Shown here: positions 6,986 through 12,828 of the stretch, piece by piece
How positions within the stretch are numbered: the stretch's first letter is position 1
How the letters are laid out: the number at the start of each line of letters is the position of its first letter
Assembly (NCBI GenBank): GCA_030610325.1
Contig: JAUWRZ010000010.1
Location: 1 to 15,718 of the forward strand
Source of the DNA: Sulfurimonadaceae bacterium
GTDB lineage: Bacteria > Campylobacterota > Campylobacteria > Campylobacterales > Sulfurimonadaceae
Length of the DNA stretch: 15,718 bases
Direction: 5' to 3'
Translations under genes and position numbers: made by a program
Notes under the pieces: generated by a model
The model's input: the letters and a program-made list of their open reading frames with translations, nothing else
Database searches by the model: none
What the model was told of the DNA's origin: nothing

Positions 6986-7000
6986 TTTCGCACATAGATA
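6986..7000. repeat. 15-bp direct repeat, copy 2 (TTTCGCACATAGATA)
   Basis: Same 15 bases as 5386-5400. This copy sits where the conserved part of the tnpA frame ends, so it may mark the breakpoint that removed the N-terminus of tnpA. The sequence between here and the tnpB start (7001-7237) contains no recognisable gene. Confidence 0.6.
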
Positions 7001-7237
7001 TCAGTAAAATATCTGACTGAAAAGCAACTATGAAACCCCATAAATAGGAACTCCATCAATATGGTCTTTTAAATGCCTTATCCTGTATCTTCGTGTCCCC
7101 ATATCAAAGTCTTTATGCTCTCACTGTAGCACTTTTTAATACTTTCAACCATTAATAGGCACAGAGCCATAACTATTTATATACTATTGTCGATTAGGTA
7201 AAGTATGAATAGCGCACCATATTTAAAAGGAGGAGAA

Positions 7238-8386
7238 ATGTTAAAAGCTCAAAAAGTTCGTCTGTATCCAAACAAAGAACAGAGAGCGATGATCTCTTCT
7301 CAAATAGGTGGGGCAAGATATGTATATAATCGGGCACTGGCTTTGAGAAAGTATGCCTATACAAGATTTGGCATCAAGATCGGAAAGTTCACACTCATCA
7401 ACCATATCACTAAACTCAAAAAGCGCGATAAGACATCATGGCTCAAAGAGATAGATTCCCAAGCGCTTCAACAGTCAGTAGCGAATATGGATAAAGCATA
7501 CCAGCACTTTTTCAAAGGCGGCGGCTATCCAAAGTTTAAATCACGACATCATCCAAGACAAAGCTATCAATACCCACAAAGGGTCAAGATCGAAGGCAAC
7601 AAGGTATTTCTGTCTAAAGTCGGTTGGGTAAGATGTAAAGGATTGAGAAAAGAGTTTGTCGGTAAAATAAAAACCGTCACAGTGAGCTATGAAGCCTATC
7701 AATATCATGCGAGTATCTTGGTAGATAGTAAAGGACAAGAGGTAGTGATCAATCACAATTCACAAGCAGTTGGAATCGATGTGGGTGTATCTTTAGTGGT
7801 AGCTGACAGTAACGGAAAGAGAGTCAAACCACTTGATCTGGTCAGAGAACTCTCCAAGCTGAGAACAAAAGCACAACAACTCTCACGGAAGAAGAGAAAT
7901 TCAAACAATAGAGCTAAAGCAAAAGCTAAATTAGCTAAACAAGATCTTCGTGTTGCAAATATGCGCAAAGATTTTTTACATAGACTTTCAAAATCATACA
8001 GCGAAAACCAAACTGTGGTAGTGGAAGATCTAAAAATTAAAAATATGACCAAAGCAACAAAAGGGACAGTTGAAAAACCAGTTAAAAATGCAAGTGCAAA
8101 AAGAGGTCTTAACCGTGCCATCACTCAACAGAGTTGGGGTCTGTTCTTTGAGTTGCTTGACTACAAGCTAAGTGAAAGAGGTGGACGACTCATCAAGGTC
8201 GACCCAAAGTTCACATCTCAGACTTGTCATGAATGTGGTCATATTTCAAAAGAGAATAGAAGGTCACAAGATAAGTTCGTATGTACTTCTTGTGGACATA
8301 CTGCCAATGCGGATATCAATGCCGCCAAAAACATACTTGCCCGTGGGATACACGGCAACAATGCTTCACTGAAAATAGCTGTTTAG
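7238..8386 (+). CDS. tnpB: TnpB, RNA-guided nuclease of the IS605-type element
   Basis: TnpB is the compact ancestor of Cas12 and uses an RNA from the element's right end (omega RNA) to cut DNA. The 382-residue protein starts MLKAQKVRLYPNKEQ and has IGGARYVYNRAL, both typical of the N-terminal part. The RuvC residues are all present: Asp181 in GIDVG, Glu263 in VVVEDLKIKNM and Asp359 in NADINAAKNI. The zinc ribbon is complete (C330, C333, C349, C352). I place the start at the ATG 7238-7240 because AAAGGAGGAG lies just upstream; an in-frame ATG at 7205 has no ribosome site. TATACT (7180-7185) may be its -10. The gene is intact although its tnpA partner is broken. Confidence 0.95.
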   Translation: MLKAQKVRLYPNKEQRAMISSQIGGARYVYNRALALRKYAYTRFGIKIGKFTLINHITKLKKRDKTSWLKEIDSQALQQSVANMDKAYQHFFKGGGYPKFKSRHHPRQSYQYPQRVKIEGNKVFLSKVGWVRCKGLRKEFVGKIKTVTVSYEAYQYHASILVDSKGQEVVINHNSQAVGIDVGVSLVVADSNGKRVKPLDLVRELSKLRTKAQQLSRKKRNSNNRAKAKAKLAKQDLRVANMRKDFLHRLSKSYSENQTVVVEDLKIKNMTKATKGTVEKPVKNASAKRGLNRAITQQSWGLFFELLDYKLSERGGRLIKVDPKFTSQTCHECGHISKENRRSQDKFVCTSCGHTANADINAAKNILARGIHGNNASLKIAV

Positions 8387-8430
8387 GCTATGGATTAAGA
8401 ATCCACCTCATTTATGGGGTGGAGTATCAA
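8250..8430 (+). ncRNA. Probable omega RNA scaffold of TnpB (3' end of tnpB to right end)
   Basis: In studied IS200/IS605 elements the guide RNA of TnpB overlaps the 3' end of tnpB, includes the right-end hairpin and ends in a guide copied from the flanking DNA. Here the hairpin 8402-8423 and the TCAA at 8427-8430 give the expected right end, so the guide would start at about 8431. The 5' limit is a guess from known sizes. No direct promoter evidence was seen. Confidence 0.5.
8402..8423. other. Right-end hairpin of the IS605-type element
   Basis: CCACCTC pairs with GGGGTGG (one G-U) around ATTTAT. The stem sequence matches the core of the left-end palindrome. TCAA follows. Confidence 0.75.
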
Positions 8431-8454
8431 TAATAGCTCAGATGGAATCAGTAG

Positions 8455-8520
8455 GACATAGCCAAAGTGCCAGGCATTTCACAACCGGCTGTCAGTTTGA
8501 TCGCCAAGAAAGTCAGTTAA
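8455..8520 (+). pseudogene. Fragment of an HTH-like protein
   Basis: The frame reads DIAKVPGISQPAVSLIAKK and then stops. GISQPAVSLI has the shape of the turn and recognition helix of a helix-turn-helix, like the C-terminal ends of some transposases and small regulators. An in-frame TAG precedes it directly, so only this piece remains. The parent gene cannot be named. It runs into dispersed segment copy 2. Confidence 0.4.
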
Positions 8521-8563
8521 GATTATGGCGTATGGGAGTTTTGGTACCTTTATGGATATGTAC
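8515..8563 (+). repeat. 48-bp dispersed segment, copy 2
   Basis: Direct relative to copy 1 at 5124-5172 and inverted relative to copy 3 at 10520-10567. Readable as MAYGSFGTFMDMYKKLN before a stop. With copy 3 it forms an inverted pair around the winged-helix/nucleotidyltransferase operon. Confidence 0.7.
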
Positions 8564-8594
8564 AAAAAATTAAACTAACATTAAAATTAGCAAT

Positions 8595-8613
8595 ATAACA
8601 ACTATTATGTTAT
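8595..8613. promoter_or_regulatory. Candidate operator/promoter of the first AbiE-like operon
   Basis: ATAAC (8595-8599) and GTTAT (8609-8613) form an inverted repeat with a nine-base centre that holds TATTAT (8603-8608), a possible -10. AbiEi-type antitoxins repress their own operon by binding inverted repeats in the promoter, so a palindrome over the -10 is what one would expect. The surrounding DNA is very AT-rich, which lowers confidence. Confidence 0.4.
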
Positions 8614-8625
8614 TGATAAAAATAT

Positions 8626-9633
8626 ATGTTACAATGGAATATGAAAAATATAAACGGATTAATATCATTCTTAAAAGAAACATTACATATAAGCGTAAGC
8701 ATAAGTGATGATAAGCTTGAATATATTAAGCCTTTGCCCCATGCAATAAAAAGTAACTACGATATATATAATGTAAGAATACAAAACACAGACGTCGCTT
8801 TACTGAGTGTAGATGAAGATGGCATCAGGTCGATTAAAAAACATCTAAGTCTATTTGAACGATCCTTGTCAATACCGATAGTGTTACATATCAAACGCAT
8901 CAGCAGTTCTACAAAAAGATATCTCATTGAGAATGGCGTATCTTTTGTGTCGGAGAGGTCCATATACCTTCCACAGCTTTTGATCCATCTCAATGACCTT
9001 AAAGAGTACCATAGAAAAGAAAGAAACAAAAGACTTTCTAAGCTTGCACAGATCATCTTAATAACACTCATCATACAGGGGCAACGTAAGATAGATATTC
9101 AAAGCAGTGCTGAGATGTTTGATGTCGCAAGGATGAGCACAAGTAGAGCGCTAAAGGAACTGGTGGAGCATGAATATCTCGATGTCGAGTCGATCGGGCG
9201 AAAGAAAGAGTTTTTTTTGAAAAAAGTCATGGATGTCGAAAAGCTTATGCTGGAACTCAAAGACCCTGTCGCAGATATGATCTTCATAAGATCTCAAGAC
9301 CTGGATCGTTTCGACAAAAAAGTAGTATCCTCATATAGTGCATTGTCCAGATATACAAATATAACAAATAGCCAACCTATATATGCAATAGAAAAAGAGT
9401 ACTTTAATAAGCTGATGCAAGAGGGTGATCCAATCGCGACCTATGATAAAGGGTACGATGATGATCTGGCACAAGTAGAACTATGGAGGTACCGAACTCA
9501 GATCTCGGATGACAATATAGCTGACCCGATCTCTTTGTATGTGTCCTTAAAGGATAAGACAGATGTTCACGACAGTCGAGTCAGTGATGCCATGAGTGAG
9601 CTCTATAAAAAAATACAAGAGATGATAAGTTGA
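8626..9633 (+). CDS. Winged-helix regulator, probable antitoxin of an AbiE-like module
   Basis: The 335-residue protein has a mixed N-terminal domain (about 1-130) that I cannot name, with IPIVLHIKRISSSTKRYLIE and FVSERSIYLPQLLIHL. A MarR-like winged helix follows at about 138-198, including AEMFDVARMSTSRALKELVE and a short wing. A long C-terminal region (about 200-335) completes it. It overlaps by four bases the nucleotidyltransferase gene, the order and overlap seen for AbiEi-AbiEii type IV toxin-antitoxin pairs, so it probably represses the operon and neutralises the toxin. The first ATG has no clear ribosome site; ATG 8641-8643, five codons on, is an alternative start. Function as antitoxin is inferred from context. 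Confidence 0.75.
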   Translation: MLQWNMKNINGLISFLKETLHISVSISDDKLEYIKPLPHAIKSNYDIYNVRIQNTDVALLSVDEDGIRSIKKHLSLFERSLSIPIVLHIKRISSSTKRYLIENGVSFVSERSIYLPQLLIHLNDLKEYHRKERNKRLSKLAQIILITLIIQGQRKIDIQSSAEMFDVARMSTSRALKELVEHEYLDVESIGRKKEFFLKKVMDVEKLMLELKDPVADMIFIRSQDLDRFDKKVVSSYSALSRYTNITNSQPIYAIEKEYFNKLMQEGDPIATYDKGYDDDLAQVELWRYRTQISDDNIADPISLYVSLKDKTDVHDSRVSDAMSELYKKIQEMIS

Positions 9634-10394
9634 TACAGGGAATAGCAAGTTTTACAGATTATTTTAAAGATAATAGTGATGATTATATAGTGATAGGGGG
9701 CCTGGCTACTGCTATGGTCATGAATGATCTAGGCTTTATAGCGCGAGCCACTAAAGATATAGACTTGGTCGTCGTATCAAAAGAGAATGAAGAGTTTTTA
9801 AAAAAGCTACTTCGGTATATTGATATCGCTGGATACAAGACAAAGCAAAGAACCGACAATGATTCAAGACAAAACCTATTTCGATTCTTTGATAGCGATG
9901 ATAAGACTTACCCTGAGCAGATAGAGCTGTTTGCTATTCATGAAGCCAGTTCTGAGATCCTTAAAGATAGCCATATCATCCCGATCGATACACCTGAGTA
10001 TTACAGCTATCTATCAGCTATATTATTGAATACGGAGTATTTTGACTTACTGGTGAATCACACAACAGATGTTGATGGGTTGCGTATAGCAACACCAGAA
10101 GCGCTTATTCCCTTGAAAATACATGCCTACTTAAATCTATCGAGAGCCGAAAGTCCTCAGGCTAAGAAACATTTTAATGATGTTATCAGGCTTGTGGCAA
10201 TGCTTGATGGAGAAAGCACTGTGATACTAAAAGGGTTACCAAAAGAGGATCTTAGGGATTTTATGCCTGAACTGGAAGGGACCGATGGGAGCACTGTAAG
10301 ACAGGTCTTGCAGGGATCTGGTGTTGTTAAAGAAGTGACAAAGGATACTGTCATAAGATTACTAAAGACCTCTTATCGGATCATACTTGATTAG
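9630..10394 (+). CDS. Nucleotidyltransferase, probable toxin of an AbiE-like module
   Basis: A 254-residue protein of the nucleotidyltransferase fold. YIVIGGLATAM (residues 19-29) gives the hG-G motif, TKDIDLVV (41-48) the Asp-x-Asp metal site (D43, D45), and QIELF (97-101) a likely third acidic residue. PEALIPLKIHAYL (156-167) and KKHFNDVIRLV (179-189) match the lysine and Asp motifs of AbiEii/DUF1814-type enzymes. Such toxins use a nucleotide, often to modify tRNA or another RNA. The start is TTG at 9630, overlapping the upstream TGA as TTGA, with AAGAGATG before it; no other start keeps the GG motif. It lies last in the operon and there is no obvious terminator after it. Confidence 0.82.
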   Translation: MIQGIASFTDYFKDNSDDYIVIGGLATAMVMNDLGFIARATKDIDLVVVSKENEEFLKKLLRYIDIAGYKTKQRTDNDSRQNLFRFFDSDDKTYPEQIELFAIHEASSEILKDSHIIPIDTPEYYSYLSAILLNTEYFDLLVNHTTDVDGLRIATPEALIPLKIHAYLNLSRAESPQAKKHFNDVIRLVAMLDGESTVILKGLPKEDLRDFMPELEGTDGSTVRQVLQGSGVVKEVTKDTVIRLLKTSYRIILD

Positions 10395-10433
10395 CACACA
10401 GAAAGACTCCTGAGAGGCTCTAAAACCGTACGA

Positions 10434-10540
10434 TCAGTGTGTTGTTATCACCACTGCGTTTTGGAGGTCATCCGCCGTCGAATAGATCGCAGCCTCTATG
10501 GACACATCCACAGCTTTAGGTGCATATCCATAAAGTTACT
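10434..10540 (-). pseudogene. Possible decayed coding fragment
   Basis: A minus-strand frame after a TAA reads LYGYAPKAVDVSIEAAIYS, then TADDLQNAVVITTH and a stop. The pattern K-VDV-I, an alpha helix and then A-VVIT is reminiscent of the core of NYN/PIN-like RNase domains, but only about 33 residues exist and the usual following GD is absent. It overlaps dispersed segment copy 3, read in another frame there. I consider it an unproven remnant. The rest of 10395-10656 shows no recognisable gene. Confidence 0.2.
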
Positions 10541-10567
10541 TAAGTGACCATACGCATAATCCTAACT
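10520..10567 (-). repeat. 48-bp dispersed segment, copy 3 (inverted)
   Basis: The minus strand reads AGTTAGGATTATGCGTATGG and ends ACTTTATGGATATGCAC, matching copy 2 with one base missing in the GGCG part and a changed centre. After that one-base gap it reads YGHLSNFMDMHLKL, parallel to AYGSFGTFMDMYKKL in copy 2 and AYGHFSTFMDLYPTL in copy 1. Confidence 0.65.
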
Positions 10568-10656
10568 TTATTTGACTCTTCTGAGTGTGATCATTACGTT
10601 CTTCATGCTGTGTTTCCTCTCTGCCTACGCTTATCACCGATCACCGAAGAGACCCC

Positions 10657-10866
10657 TCATGCGACCAGCATGTTATGCTCATCAAGTACCACAAAACCCT
10701 GCCCATTTGTGTAGACGGCAGAAGAGCCATCTTTGACCAGGTCGTACTTTTCAAATTGTCCGAGACTGGAAAACGAATAGTCTTCGGACTCGATAAGCCT
10801 TAACGCTTCAGTGTGCTCCCAAAAATACTCTCCGTCATTCAATAATATCGTGTCGTGTGCGAACAT
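10657..10866 (-). CDS. Small hypothetical protein (69 aa)
   Basis: I do not recognise this protein. It is acidic and soluble, rich in aromatic residues (GEYFWEHTEALRLIESEDYS), and ends GQGFVVLDEHNMLVA, which looks like a beta hairpin. No signal peptide or membrane segment is visible. The ATG at 10864-10866 has AAAGGATC at a good distance upstream, and the box CGCTACAAT (10905-10897) lies 31 bases before it, the same box found before three other genes in this part of the window. That makes it more likely to be a real gene than its size alone would suggest. It is transcribed away from the 153-aa gene, so the two share a divergent intergenic region of about 165 bases. Confidence 0.65.
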   Translation of the reverse strand: MFAHDTILLNDGEYFWEHTEALRLIESEDYSFSSLGQFEKYDLVKDGSSAVYTNGQGFVVLDEHNMLVA

Positions 10867-10896
10867 GGCAGATCCTTTATCTGTTTTTGATAATGG

Positions 10897-10905
10897 ATTG
10901 TAGCG
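10897..10905 (-). promoter_or_regulatory. Shared CGCTACAAY box, copy a
   Basis: CGCTACAAT on the minus strand, 31 bases before the ATG of the 69-aa gene. TACAAT fits a -10 hexamer; no clear -35 is seen. Confidence 0.6.
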
Positions 10906-10988
10906 GCTGCTCTATCTTTGTCGCGAGAGCGCGTGAGATGGAAGTATCAGCACCAGATATAGACCGCCCGCATCAATCTCACTGTGAT

Positions 10989-10997
10989 CGCTACAAC
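10989..10997 (+). promoter_or_regulatory. Shared CGCTACAAY box, copy b
   Basis: CGCTACAAC inside TGATCGCTACAAC, 35 bases before the ATG of the 153-aa gene. The longer string TGATCGCTACAAC recurs before the methyltransferase-like gene at 14161-14173. Confidence 0.6.
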
Positions 10998-11031
10998 GAC
11001 CTGTAAAAATAAATATTTCAAGGAGACATAG

Positions 11032-11493
11032 ATGAGAGATCTATACCAAGCGTCTTATAGAATAGGTGGACAGATCGATCAAGGACTGCTGCGTCAGATC
11101 ACTGATGCGGCTAATGCGGGGTATTGCGAACTGGACGGGATGATCAAGTTTACGATTGATGATGTCATCCGACATATCGAACACGGTGATGAGCTGGAGT
11201 TGATCAAGTCAGAAGCTGAATACGGAGAGGTTAAAGAGCTGGATGTTATTTTGCGCGAGACAGAGTTGAGCTACATCATAAACAGTGCGCAATATTATGA
11301 GTATCCGGAGCGCTCGCAATACTTCCTTCATGGAGAGTTTATCGAAGAGCGTATTGAAGACGGCTCCAGAGAGGCTACAGCTATCCAAAACGCGATGGAT
11401 GCCCTGGAAGACGGATGCAGCGAAGAGGCATTTGATATCTTGAGGACGTATGATCACTTCTCGTTCGAGTTACCCAAGACCGTCTTAGTCTAA
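11032..11493 (+). CDS. Hypothetical acidic protein (153 aa)
   Basis: I do not recognise a family. The protein is strongly acidic and probably all soluble. It opens MRDLYQASYRIGGQIDQGLL and has helices ending in EDGCSEEAFDILRTYDHFSF. AATAIQNAMDALEDG-like segments suggest a helical core. No metal, nucleotide or membrane motif was seen. The ATG has AAGGAG seven bases upstream and the CGCTACAAC box 35 bases upstream, both good signs of expression. The gene is followed 88 bases later by the HD-domain gene in the same direction, which has its own copy of the box. Anti-restriction or other small DNA-mimic roles would fit the acidity but there is no further support. Confidence 0.7.
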   Translation: MRDLYQASYRIGGQIDQGLLRQITDAANAGYCELDGMIKFTIDDVIRHIEHGDELELIKSEAEYGEVKELDVILRETELSYIINSAQYYEYPERSQYFLHGEFIEERIEDGSREATAIQNAMDALEDGCSEEAFDILRTYDHFSFELPKTVLV

Positions 11494-11541
11494 TAAGGAG
11501 TCCAGGCTCTTTTCCCTACACACGAGAGTTATTGTGTGGAA

Positions 11542-11550
11542 CGCTACAAC
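11542..11550 (+). promoter_or_regulatory. Shared CGCTACAAY box, copy c
   Basis: CGCTACAAC 31 bases before the preferred ATG (11582) of the HD-domain gene. Its position upstream of that start argues against using the in-frame GTG at 11534, which would place the box inside the coding region. Confidence 0.6.
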
Positions 11551-11581
11551 CCCCCTATCAACAAACACAAAAGGATACATG

Positions 11582-12388
11582 ATGACACGAGTACAACTTA
11601 TAGAGATCAACGCTCACGGAAGTGATGTCGCCGTCTTTTTTGATGGGAACCTTATAATCACAGCCGATCCATCTGCAGGTGATGACATCGAGTCTGTCTA
11701 TACGACAGCGGAGAACATCGCAGCGACGATAGGTGAAGGGGTCGACATCGTCGAGTACGCCCCTTCAGAGGATTGGGAGTGGGATGAGATAGAGTCTGAA
11801 CTAAAAGATGCCAAGATGATCTTTACATCAAACATCTCGCCTCTGCTTGTAGCAGGGACCGGCCGTCTTGTCAATATCTTTGATCTGCAGCCAAAAGACT
11901 TCGATGTCCCAATGATCGCTCGCGCACTATCAAGGATCGGAAGGTTCTTTAGTCAGACCACGAAGTTCTATAGCGTCGCAGAGCATTGTCTGATCATGGA
12001 AGGGCTTCTTACAGATCCTGTCGAGAAGCGCTGGGCACTTGCTCATGAGCTATTCGAGGCATACTCTCATGATATCCCAAGTCCGGTCAAGTCGAGCCCG
12101 CAGATGGCTCCTTTCAGACGAGCTGAAGAACTTTGTCTTCAAAGAGCTGCTGATCATTTCGGCCTTCCGCGCGTCATGCCGACTAACGTCAAGGCCTTGG
12201 ATAAATCTTTGATGATCTCAGAGGCATTTTCTTACATGCCAGCCACTGAATACGACTGGAGAGAGATCTCAGACCCCGTACCAGGGCTTATCCTCGGCGA
12301 CCCTATGTCGATGGAGGAGGCAGAAGAAGCGTTCCTTGCCAGATGGTATGAACTGTTTGATTTTGACGAAGAAGAAAAAGTCGCTTAG
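11582..12388 (+). CDS. HD-fold phosphohydrolase (YfbR/phage type) with extra N-terminal domain
   Basis: Residues 95-250 match HD-domain nucleotidases of plasmids and phages: ARALSRIGRFFSQTTKFYSV, then AEH with the first metal His (H135), ALAHELFEAYSHDIPSPVK and a final Asp (D207). In relatives the central pair is His-Asp; here it is His155-Glu156, a change of a metal ligand. D164 is kept. The first ~85 residues are an extra small domain starting MTRVQLIEINAHGSDVAVFF, with DWEWDEIESELKD, which I do not recognise. I chose ATG 11582 because AAGGA lies six bases before it; ATG 11579 is possible. The gene is 268 codons long. The likely role is hydrolysis of nucleoside phosphates, not shown here. 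Confidence 0.82.
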   Translation: MTRVQLIEINAHGSDVAVFFDGNLIITADPSAGDDIESVYTTAENIAATIGEGVDIVEYAPSEDWEWDEIESELKDAKMIFTSNISPLLVAGTGRLVNIFDLQPKDFDVPMIARALSRIGRFFSQTTKFYSVAEHCLIMEGLLTDPVEKRWALAHELFEAYSHDIPSPVKSSPQMAPFRRAEELCLQRAADHFGLPRVMPTNVKALDKSLMISEAFSYMPATEYDWREISDPVPGLILGDPMSMEEAEEAFLARWYELFDFDEEEKVA

Positions 12389-12397
12389 GCGTCTTGT

Positions 12398-12453
12398 GAT
12401 GAACGGCATGTCCCTGTTTTGGCGCGATCTCTATAGCGTGATATACCGACTAT
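12398..12453 (+). repeat. 56-bp direct repeat, copy A
   Basis: Aligns without gaps to 12608-12663 with about 46 of 56 identical bases, mostly transitions where they differ. Both can be read to a stop as DE..xPxLARSL (here DERHVPVLARSL). It starts ten bases after the HD gene stop, in the same frame as that gene. Confidence 0.75.
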
Positions 12454-12519
12454 CAGTCTGAATATATGCCGGTACTGCCATTGTCATAGGTAGCTTCAAT
12501 CGACAGATTGTACTATAAA

Positions 12520-12548
12520 TTGCATAAACTGTAAAAAAACAGTACAAT
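12520..12548 (+). promoter_or_regulatory. Promoter with an internal palindrome
   Basis: TTGCAT (12520-12525), a 17-base spacer and TACAAT (12543-12548) form a sigma70-like promoter. ACTGT (12528-12532) and ACAGT (12539-12543) make an inverted repeat inside the spacer, reaching the -10, with an all-A centre, a good place for a repressor. It points at the 21-codon ORF. Confidence 0.5.
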
Positions 12549-12580
12549 ATTCTCTGTATGGACGCTATCAAGGGGCTTAT

Positions 12581-12646
12581 ATGGAATTTGAATTTATAGA
12601 ATACAGCGATGAGTGGTATGCCCCTTTTTTAGCGCGATCGCTATAG
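12581..12646 (+). CDS. Possible 21-codon ORF ending in repeat copy B
   Basis: The ATG at 12581 has AAGGGG five bases upstream and a promoter-like pair 33 bases before it. The peptide starts MEFEFIEYS and ends DEWYAPFLARSL. The second part is the coded version of the 56-bp repeat and parallels DERHVPVLARSL of copy A, with matching reading frame. That could mean either a tiny protein or the remnant C-terminus of a duplicated gene. An overlapping frame from ATG 12558 gives only 13 codons. I do not recognise the peptide. Confidence 0.3.
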   Translation: MEFEFIEYSDEWYAPFLARSL

Positions 12647-12663
12647 CATGACATACCAACTAT
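12608..12663 (+). repeat. 56-bp direct repeat, copy B
   Basis: Second copy, 210 bases from copy A. Here GGTATG (12615-12620) and CATACC (12652-12657) form outer arms, and AGCGCGATCGCT (12631-12642) is a perfect inner palindrome, so the segment could fold as a hairpin in DNA or RNA. The inner palindrome is weaker in copy A (one base changed in each half region). Confidence 0.75.
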
Positions 12664-12693
12664 TTAAAATGCTAAGTGATCTTTCAAGTTGGT

Positions 12694-12828
12694 CTATATG
12701 TCTTCCAGACTCAAAAACATAACTGCAAGTTCATCTCTCATCTGTTTGAATGTCTTGGGGACTTCTGTTAATCCAGTAAGACCTTCATCCCGTTCTGGCA
12801 GATATTTTTTTCCTTTAAAGCTCTCCAT
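12694..12828 (-). CDS. Third small gene of the second AbiE-like operon (44 aa)
   Basis: The stop of the nucleotidyltransferase gene and this start touch as TAG-ATG, so the two are translated in series. The peptide starts MESFKGKKYLPERDEGLTGL, continues with TEVPKTFKQMRDELAVMF and ends LSLEDI. It has a charged, helical look and no membrane segment. I do not recognise it. Direct abutment, the same strand and a reading frame with normal amino acid use favour a real gene, but no independent ribosome site is seen, so expression would rely on coupling to the toxin gene. It could be an extra regulator or, less likely, a formerly fused C-terminus of the toxin separated by a stop. Confidence 0.5.
   Translation of the reverse strand: MESFKGKKYLPERDEGLTGLTEVPKTFKQMRDELAVMFLSLEDI

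Larger units (their letters stand above)
6620..8430. mobile_element. IS200/IS605-family element with decayed tnpA and intact tnpB
   Basis: The element has the divergent tnpA (minus) and tnpB (plus) layout of IS605/IS608. A long palindrome at 6632-6669 and a hairpin at 8402-8423 both contain ATCCACCTC paired with GGTGGA, as expected for the subterminal hairpins that the Y1 transposase recognises. Five bases after the right hairpin comes TCAA (8427-8430), the right-end cleavage tetranucleotide known from IS608. The left boundary is less certain and is placed near the palindrome. Because tnpA lacks its N-terminus, autonomous movement is unlikely. Confidence 0.85.

Noticed and set aside
7753..8124. 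123-aa minus-strand ORF with many hydrophobic residues
   Set aside because: Lies fully inside tnpB on the other strand; it is the reverse image of a Lys/Arg-rich gene.
11534..11581. GTG start 16 codons upstream for the HD gene
   Set aside because: No ribosome site before it, and it would place the shared CGCTACAAC box inside the coding region; the ATG at 11582 has AAGGA.
12529..12542. CTGT-A6-ACAG as a LexA (SOS) box
   Set aside because: The spacing is six, not the eight bases of the enterobacterial box; kept only as an unnamed palindrome.
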